Shown piece after piece: positions 59,092 to 64,000 of a DNA stretch of 64,000 nucleotides. This DNA is from an uncultured Oscillospiraceae bacterium (lineage in GTDB: Bacteria > Bacillota > Clostridia > Oscillospirales > Ruminococcaceae), in the NCBI GenBank assembly GCA_910589145.1, contig CAJUSD010000001.1:1-64000 (forward strand). Reading direction: 5' to 3'. A program made the position numbers and the translations under genes. The notes beneath the pieces were generated by a model. That model saw only the letters and a list, made by a program, of their open reading frames with translations, was not told the origin of the DNA and did no database searches. The stretch's first letter is position 1; each line of letters begins with the position of its first letter.

Positions 59092-60297
59092 TTACAGCTG
59101 TTTAATCCCTTCCGGCAGCTGTGCCATTTTTTCAATGGATGGGGAAACCCGGAAGAAATCCCGCAGTTCACAGTATTTTTGATAGGCTTCCCGATTCCCT
59201 CTGGGATTTTTCAGGACGGCCCGCATCATCAGATTTTTTGGGGTATGCTCAGCCTCGATAAATTCAAACACCTGCACTTGATATCCTGCCGCCTCCAGAT
59301 AGGCAGCCCTCAGCGCATCGGTGGCAATGTCTGCCAGCCTGTGCTTTAAAACACCAAACCGTGTAATCCCCTCCAATGGCGGGCAGTCTATCTGCCTTGC
59401 CAGCTCGTGATGGCAGCAAGGCACTGAAAGGATCATTTTGGAACGGCTGGCCATGGCTTGGGCAAGCGCTGCGTCAGTAGCAGTATCACAGGCGTGGAGA
59501 GAAACAGTCAGGTCAGCATTTTCAATAGGGGCAAACTGGCTGATATCCCCTACCAGGAAGCGGATCCCTTTCATATCCAATTCTTCTGCTGTCCGGCTGC
59601 AAAATTCAATGACATCCTCTTTCAAATCCAGCCCGGTAATATCTGTTTCCAACCCTTTTTCTCTGGTAAAATAATGATGCATGGCAAAGGTAAGATAGCT
59701 TTTTCCACATCCGAAGTCTACCACCCGGATTGGCTGGTTCTTTGGAAAAGCTCGTGACAGGTCATCCAAACATTCCAGGAAACGATTAATTTGGCGAAAT
59801 TTATCCTGCTTCTTGTCATAGACCCGTCCGCTTTTATCGGTAATTCCCAGCCGGATCAGGAAAGGGACTGCTTCCCCTTCCGGCAGAATTCGCTGTTTTA
59901 CCCGGTTATGGGATTGTACCTCCACTGGCGCGGCATCTTCCGAAAGTTTTTTCCAGTTTCCGATGGCTTTGACCTGTCCCTTTGAAGAAACCATCGCCTG
60001 TCCTTCTCCTGCCTCTGTAAACAGGTTCCATTGGCGGTAAACAAGCAGCATTTCCTCTGCAAAGGCACGGATTTCCCCTGCTTGAATATTTCGATGGAGC
60101 ATCTTTCCGTCCTTTTTCTGCTGTGCAAACTGAAAGCATACTCTCCCTTTCAACGTGACAGGCAGCAGCTCCGCCCGTATAACGTCCTTTTCCAAAGGTT
60201 TGCTGAATACAATGCGCTTTAATGCCTGTCTTTCGGCAAGAGTCTCAATAACAGAAAGCACCCGCTCCCTGTCGTCTGTTTTCTGCGGAGTTGGCAT
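59092..60297 (-). CDS. SAM-dependent methyltransferase (Methyltransf_31 type)
   Basis: The 401-residue protein has an N-terminal region of about 170 residues, then a Rossmann methyltransferase: RVVDFGCGKSYLTFAMHHYF as motif I, ITGLDLKEDVIEFC as motif II, FLVGDISQF and a characteristic LTVSLHACDTATDAALAQAM followed by SVPCCHHEL. The CCHHE motif is typical of a family of putative RNA or small-molecule methyltransferases without a fixed substrate. It follows cinA by 22 bases and precedes the unknown gene, in one operon. Confidence 0.85.
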   Translation of the reverse strand: MPTPQKTDDRERVLSVIETLAERQALKRIVFSKPLEKDVIRAELLPVTLKGRVCFQFAQQKKDGKMLHRNIQAGEIRAFAEEMLLVYRQWNLFTEAGEGQAMVSSKGQVKAIGNWKKLSEDAAPVEVQSHNRVKQRILPEGEAVPFLIRLGITDKSGRVYDKKQDKFRQINRFLECLDDLSRAFPKNQPIRVVDFGCGKSYLTFAMHHYFTREKGLETDITGLDLKEDVIEFCSRTAEELDMKGIRFLVGDISQFAPIENADLTVSLHACDTATDAALAQAMASRSKMILSVPCCHHELARQIDCPPLEGITRFGVLKHRLADIATDALRAAYLEAAGYQVQVFEFIEAEHTPKNLMMRAVLKNPRGNREAYQKYCELRDFFRVSPSIEKMAQLPEGIKQL

Positions 60298-60319
60298 ATT
60301 ATCAAAATTCCTTTCCCTG

Positions 60320-61570
60320 TCAGTCTATAGAGCGGAGGGCTTCAAGCCCCAGAGCCAGCAGATGGGATGCCGCCAGGCAGCGGATATCTTCCCGCTCGTT
60401 CCGCCGTCCACGGCTCAAATGAAGCTCCTGCACCTTTTCAAATCCATCGCAGGACGCGCAGATATACACCAGTCCTACCGGTTTTTCCGGAGTGCCGCCG
60501 TCAGGCCCTGCAAGCCCTGTCACGGAAAGCCCGATATCCGCCCCGGAAAGCTTCCGAATCCCCCGCGCCATCTCCCTAGCAGTCTGCTCAGAAATCTCTG
60601 TATAGGTATCAAGGGTTTGCTGGGATACCCCTAAAATCTCTGCTTTTATGCGGTTGGCATAGGAAACCACCCCGCACTCAAACACCTGTGATGCGCCGGA
60701 AATTTCGGTAATGCGCTTTGAGACAAGCCCCGCCGTACAGGATTCCGCAGTTGCCGCCTTTTTCCCTTTTTGTTTCAGCTCCTGGACAAAGGCATTCTGC
60801 AAAGTCCCTACATCTATCCCATAAACCACGTTTCCTAAAATCTGCTGAATATCTGCCAAAACAGGCTGAATCAACTGATTGGCCGCTTCCTCGTTGTGGG
60901 CGCTGGCTGTAACCCGAAGCTGAACCTCTCCCTGCTTGGCATAAGGCGCAACGGTTGGATTCAAATGGGAAAGCATATAGTCTTTCAGTTTGTCCTCCAC
61001 TGCAGATTCCCCCATTCCGAAAATATGAATGGTGTGGGACAGCAGTACTGTATTAGAAAAGCTTTTCAGATATGGAATAACTTCCTCTGCAAACATCGGC
61101 TCCATTTCCTTTGGCGGGCCGGGAAGGAGGACGGCAATCTTTTTCCCCTGCTGTACCGCAAGGCCGGGGGCTGTGCCGTAGTTGTTGGGAAATACCTTAG
61201 CGCCCTTTGGCATCCATGCCTGTTTTTCATTGTTTGGGGTCATAACCCGGTCCATTCTCTGGAAATATGCGGTTATCCGCTCTAATGACGGCTGGTGCAG
61301 TTCCATAGGCAGTCCAAATTTATCCGCAACGGTTTCTTTGGTCAAATCGTCATAGGTTGGCCCAAGCCCGCCTGTCATAACCACTAAATCAGCACGGGAC
61401 AAAGCAATATCCAAGGATTGTTTCAACCGTTCCGGGTTATCCCCCACCACTGACTGATGATACACGTTTATACCAATTGCTGCCAGAGAACGGGCAATGT
61501 AAGCGGCATTTGTATTGATAATGTCTCCTAATAAAAGTTCAGTTCCCACACATAAAATTTCTGCGTTCAT
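60320..61570 (-). CDS. cinA: Competence/damage-inducible protein CinA (NMN amidohydrolase type)
   Basis: The 416-residue protein starts MNAEILCVGTELLLGDIINT and has an N-terminal MoCF-like domain (VVMTGGLGPTYDDLTKE, LLPGPPKEM) and a C-terminal CinA domain with AESCTAGLVSKRITEI, FECGVVSYANRIK and LSVTGLAGPDGGTPEKPVG. The C-terminal domain hydrolyses nicotinamide mononucleotide, which may recycle the NMN released by the NAD-dependent ligase also in this window. The ATG at 61570 has AAAGGAAGG. The frame extends upstream to 61654 without an SD. It heads a three-gene operon. Confidence 0.95.
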   Translation of the reverse strand: MNAEILCVGTELLLGDIINTNAAYIARSLAAIGINVYHQSVVGDNPERLKQSLDIALSRADLVVMTGGLGPTYDDLTKETVADKFGLPMELHQPSLERITAYFQRMDRVMTPNNEKQAWMPKGAKVFPNNYGTAPGLAVQQGKKIAVLLPGPPKEMEPMFAEEVIPYLKSFSNTVLLSHTIHIFGMGESAVEDKLKDYMLSHLNPTVAPYAKQGEVQLRVTASAHNEEAANQLIQPVLADIQQILGNVVYGIDVGTLQNAFVQELKQKGKKAATAESCTAGLVSKRITEISGASQVFECGVVSYANRIKAEILGVSQQTLDTYTEISEQTAREMARGIRKLSGADIGLSVTGLAGPDGGTPEKPVGLVYICASCDGFEKVQELHLSRGRRNEREDIRCLAASHLLALGLEALRSID

Positions 61571-61677
61571 ATTATCCTTCCTTTCGCAAGTTGTGGCCGC
61601 AGGATAAATATTCCTTTTATTTTTTATTTTATCACCAAATCCCTTCTGATACAATAGAATGTAATATCATTGAATTC

Positions 61678-61706
61678 TTGACAGAGCTGTAAACTTTTTA
61701 CAGAAT
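61678..61706 (+). promoter_or_regulatory. Upstream promoter candidate for glmS
   Basis: TTGACA (61678-61683), 17 bases and CAGAAT (61701-61706). CTGTAAA/TTTACAG (61687-61703) forms a dyad within the spacer. It shares ATTCTTGACAG with the promoter at 61806. Confidence 0.4.
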
Positions 61707-61805
61707 AAAAATGAAACGGATGTATGAACTTTGATAGTCAGGAAACGGGCAGATCATAGCGTGTCCATGTTTTGGGCTTCTACCCAAAAACCTGTAACTA
61801 TATTC

Positions 61806-61834
61806 TTGACAGTGAAAAAAAAGTATGTCATAAT
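61806..61834 (+). promoter_or_regulatory. glmS promoter
   Basis: TTGACA (61806-61811), 17 bases and CATAAT (61829-61834), about 65 bases before the ribozyme. Confidence 0.65.
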
Positions 61835-61902
61835 GGGAACCGAAGCGGACAGACAGGAGGCATGCCGCAATCATATTTGGAAAAAGCATAATAAATAGGC
61901 AT

Positions 61903-62071
61903 AAGCGCCAGAGCCGTCATGATATAAATATTTTACATCAAAGATTTATGTCACTCGGACAACGAGGTGGGAAAGGTATCGAAAAAGTTCGGCGGATCCT
62001 TTCCACGTCTGTTCCCAGATGTAAGGAAGCCAACAAACCAGGCGGGCAACCCCCTGACAAAAACGCTTCCA
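61903..62071 (+). ncRNA. glmS ribozyme (glucosamine-6-phosphate riboswitch)
   Basis: The cleavage site and first pairing AAGCGCCAGA (61903 onward) are followed by ACGAGGTGGGAAAGGTATCG, AAAAGTTCGGCGGAT, a variable hairpin CACGTCTGTTCCCAGATGT, AAGGAAGCCAACAAACCAGG and CAACCCCCTGACAAAAACGC. These are the conserved core blocks of the glmS ribozyme in order, and GGAAGC pairs with GCTTCC to close the 3' part. It would cut the glmS message when glucosamine-6-phosphate is abundant. It lies 290 bases ahead of the glmS start. Confidence 0.95.
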
Positions 62072-62113
62072 GGGAATGTTTCGATATAGAAAACGAAACA
62101 AAGGAAATATAAT

Positions 62114-62233
62114 ATGCCTTCCGGTTTCCAGGCTGTTTTCCAGCCGGGCGGGAGGAGGTTTATGCTTTTTCCTGTTTTAAGGCCCCTTTACCAAGGGGAT
62201 ATTATCTGCAGGGCAATTTTCTGCTCTGCGTAG
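62114..62233 (+). CDS. Possible 39-residue leader peptide between ribozyme and glmS
   Basis: After AAAGGAAATATAAT an ATG opens a frame beginning MPSGFQAVFQPGGRRFMLFP and ending CRAIFCSA. A second in-frame ATG has GGAGGAGG very close upstream. The stretch also contains hairpins (GGCTG/CAGCC, CCCCTT/AAGGGG). It may be a chance frame in a structured leader, and there is no homologue I know. It explains part of the 788-base gap 61571-62358. Confidence 0.3.
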   Translation: MPSGFQAVFQPGGRRFMLFPVLRPLYQGDIICRAIFCSA

Positions 62234-62358
62234 AAAACAACATAAATTGTTTCTCAAAAACTGACTTTAAAAATTATAAATCAAAGTTTGAAAGAAAGTT
62301 GGTTTTTGGACAGTTTCAATGTTGTTTGCTGTAAAAATTAGAACAGGAGAGTATTTTT

Positions 62359-64000
62359 ATGTGTGGAATTATTGGATACAGCGGAAAGCTTCAGGCGGCA
62401 AATGTATTATTAGAAGGACTCCGTAACTTAGAATATCGCGGTTACGATTCAGCAGGGATATCCCTGTTTACAAAATCCGGGCTTAAAACTTACAAAGCAC
62501 AGGGAAGGTTGTCCCAGCTGGAAGCTTTGCTTGGGGAAAACCTTCCAGAAGGTCAATGTGGAATCGGCCATACCCGCTGGGCAACCCATGGCGCGCCGTC
62601 AAATGTCAACGCCCATCCTCACGCCAGCGGCAGTATAACCCTGGTTCACAACGGGATTCTGGAAAATTATATGGAACTAAAAGAGGTTCTTTTAAAAAAG
62701 GGGCGTGTGTTTGCTTCCCAGACGGACACAGAAGTGATTGCCCAATGGCTGGATGAAGAATATCAGCAGGCACATGAACCAATAAAGGCTATCCGCAAAA
62801 CTTTAAAGGCTTTGAAAGGCTCCTATGCTTTGGGAATCCTGTTTGCAGAGCATCCTGGCGTTATATATGCAGTACGGAAGGACAGCCCATTGATTATTGG
62901 TCTTGGCCAGGGGGAAAACTTAATTGCATCAGATATTACGGCGATTCTTACATATACAAGGGATTATCTGTTGGTTGAAGAAAATGAGATTGCCATGATC
63001 ACGCCAGAGCAGGCGAAGATATATTCTCCAGAAGGAGAACAACTGGTGAAACGCGAACCCTGCCGGGCTGACTGGGACATTGGTGCAGCACAAAAAGGCG
63101 GTTATGCGCACTTTATGCGAAAAGAAATTGACGAACAGCCCCATGCTTTAGAAGCAACTATTTCCCCTCGTGTGAATAACGGACAAATTGATTTTTCTGT
63201 TGACCATGTGGAAGATGCATTTTTATCCAATTTCCATTCCGTTCAAATCGTAGCCTGTGGAACTGCGATGCATGCCGGAATGATTGGAAAGCATCTGATT
63301 GAATCCCTTGCCAGGATACCGGTTTCAGTAAACATTGCCTCTGAATACCGGTACTCCAATCCTATTGTTGGAAAGGATGATTTGGTAATCATTGTTTCCC
63401 AATCTGGAGAAACTGCTGATACCCTCGCCGCATTACGGTTAGCAAAATTACATGGGGCGCGAACTTTGGCCATTGTCAATGTGGTAGGTTCTTCGATTGC
63501 CCGTGAAGCGGAGCGGGTACTTTACACCTACGCGGGACCGGAAATTGCCGTTGCCAGCACCAAGGCTTATTCTGTACAGACTGCCATGTTCTACCTTTTA
63601 GCATTACGGATTGCCTATCTAAGTGGGAATATGGATACAGACAAAATTTTTAGATATGTAGAAAAAATACAGGCAATCTCCCAAATGGTAAAAGATTCTC
63701 TGAAAACAGCCCCCATCTGTAAAGAAATCGCGGCGGATTTGGTAGATTCGTCAGACCTCTTTTACATTGGGCGCGGGCTGGATTACTGTTTGAGTTTGGA
63801 AGGGTCTTTAAAATTAAAGGAAATCTCCTATCTCCACTCGGAAGCTTACGCAGCCGGTGAACTCAAACATGGAACGATTTCTTTGATTACCGAAAAAGTT
63901 CCGGTAATTGCAGTTGCAACACAATCAAGCATATTGGAAAAAATGATTAGTAATATGCGCGAAGTGAAAGCCCGTGGAGGATTTGTCGTGGTGATTTGCC
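62359..64000 (+). CDS. glmS: Glutamine-fructose-6-phosphate aminotransferase, C-terminus beyond the window
   Basis: About 547 codons are present of a usual 600. The enzyme makes glucosamine-6-phosphate from fructose-6-phosphate and glutamine, the first step to peptidoglycan amino sugars. The N-terminal nucleophile is Cys2 (MCGIIGYSG), followed by LEYRGYDSAGI, GHTRWATHG and HNGILENY of the glutaminase domain. The isomerase half shows ACGTAMHAG, SQSGETADT and GPEIAVASTKAY, and then ELKHGTISLI near the window end. The SD AGGAGAG precedes ATG 62359. Expression is controlled by the upstream ribozyme. Confidence 0.97.
   Translation, partial: MCGIIGYSGKLQAANVLLEGLRNLEYRGYDSAGISLFTKSGLKTYKAQGRLSQLEALLGENLPEGQCGIGHTRWATHGAPSNVNAHPHASGSITLVHNGILENYMELKEVLLKKGRVFASQTDTEVIAQWLDEEYQQAHEPIKAIRKTLKALKGSYALGILFAEHPGVIYAVRKDSPLIIGLGQGENLIASDITAILTYTRDYLLVEENEIAMITPEQAKIYSPEGEQLVKREPCRADWDIGAAQKGGYAHFMRKEIDEQPHALEATISPRVNNGQIDFSVDHVEDAFLSNFHSVQIVACGTAMHAGMIGKHLIESLARIPVSVNIASEYRYSNPIVGKDDLVIIVSQSGETADTLAALRLAKLHGARTLAIVNVVGSSIAREAERVLYTYAGPEIAVASTKAYSVQTAMFYLLALRIAYLSGNMDTDKIFRYVEKIQAISQMVKDSLKTAPICKEIAADLVDSSDLFYIGRGLDYCLSLEGSLKLKEISYLHSEAYAAGELKHGTISLITEKVPVIAVATQSSILEKMISNMREVKARGGFVVVIC

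Noticed and set aside
61698..61889. 63-residue minus-strand frame upstream of cinA
   Set aside because: It lies across the glmS promoter on the other strand, with no SD or family.

Overview
The window reads as a chromosomal stretch of a low-to-mid GC, spore-forming, anaerobic Firmicute, most likely a gut member of the Clostridia/Oscillospirales. The grounds are a YunB sporulation gene, a SleB-type hydrolase, PTS enzyme I, an NAD-dependent DNA ligase, a glmS ribozyme, strong GGAGG ribosome-binding sites with frequent TTG/GTG starts, a serpin and a dockerin-bearing M60 (mucin-type) peptidase. The species cannot be named from the sequence. I see no tRNA, rRNA, CRISPR array or intact insertion sequence.

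Layout. 1-1300: the end of an exporter operon (ABC ATPase, PLDc_N protein, ArsR-like regulator) with two near-identical promoters carrying a dyad in the spacer, next to a decayed large serine recombinase. 1303-9134: a membrane-anchored FnIII protein, pyrE, trxB, a SleB-like hydrolase, a serpin and ptsI. 9686-16046: a small secreted protein converging on a four-gene tyrosine-phosphorylation module (CpsB-type phosphatase, Ig-like membrane protein and two BY-kinases). 16524-18759: DUF4317 protein, then a divergent HxlR regulator/flavin reductase pair. 19002-34287: a large minus-strand carbohydrate island with a membrane-bound AraC regulator, an LplABC-type importer, a YiaK-type dehydrogenase, two TIM-barrel isomerases, two Gfo/Idh/MocA oxidoreductases, a DHOD/PreA-like iron-sulfur flavoprotein and a heparinase II/III lyase.

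34422-44821: a methyltransferase, ligA, then a two-gene surface operon of a 1900-residue dockerin/FnIII/M60 protein and a membrane-anchored cohesin-like protein. 45268-57676: a MATE exporter with an LRR-like protein, YunB, a DUF4364 regulator, a BlaI/M56 sensor pair with double-dyad operators, a second MATE exporter with a long leader, a KDG-type sugar kinase and a Ca2+-type P-ATPase. 57724-61570: a YoeB/DinJ-like toxin-antitoxin pair and a cinA-methyltransferase-unknown operon. 61678-64000: promoters, the glmS ribozyme, a long leader and glmS, which runs off the window.

How it fits together. The carbohydrate island looks like an import-and-degrade unit for a uronate-containing glycan: secreted or imported oligosaccharide, solute-binding protein and permeases, a lyase, then redox and isomerase enzymes. 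The KDG-type kinase at 53.6 kb could finish such a pathway. The M60/cohesin-like operon, FnIII proteins and serpin point to a host- or mucus-facing surface. A family of intergenic repeats with hairpins that covary between copies is scattered through many of the longer gaps and is the least explained feature of the window.
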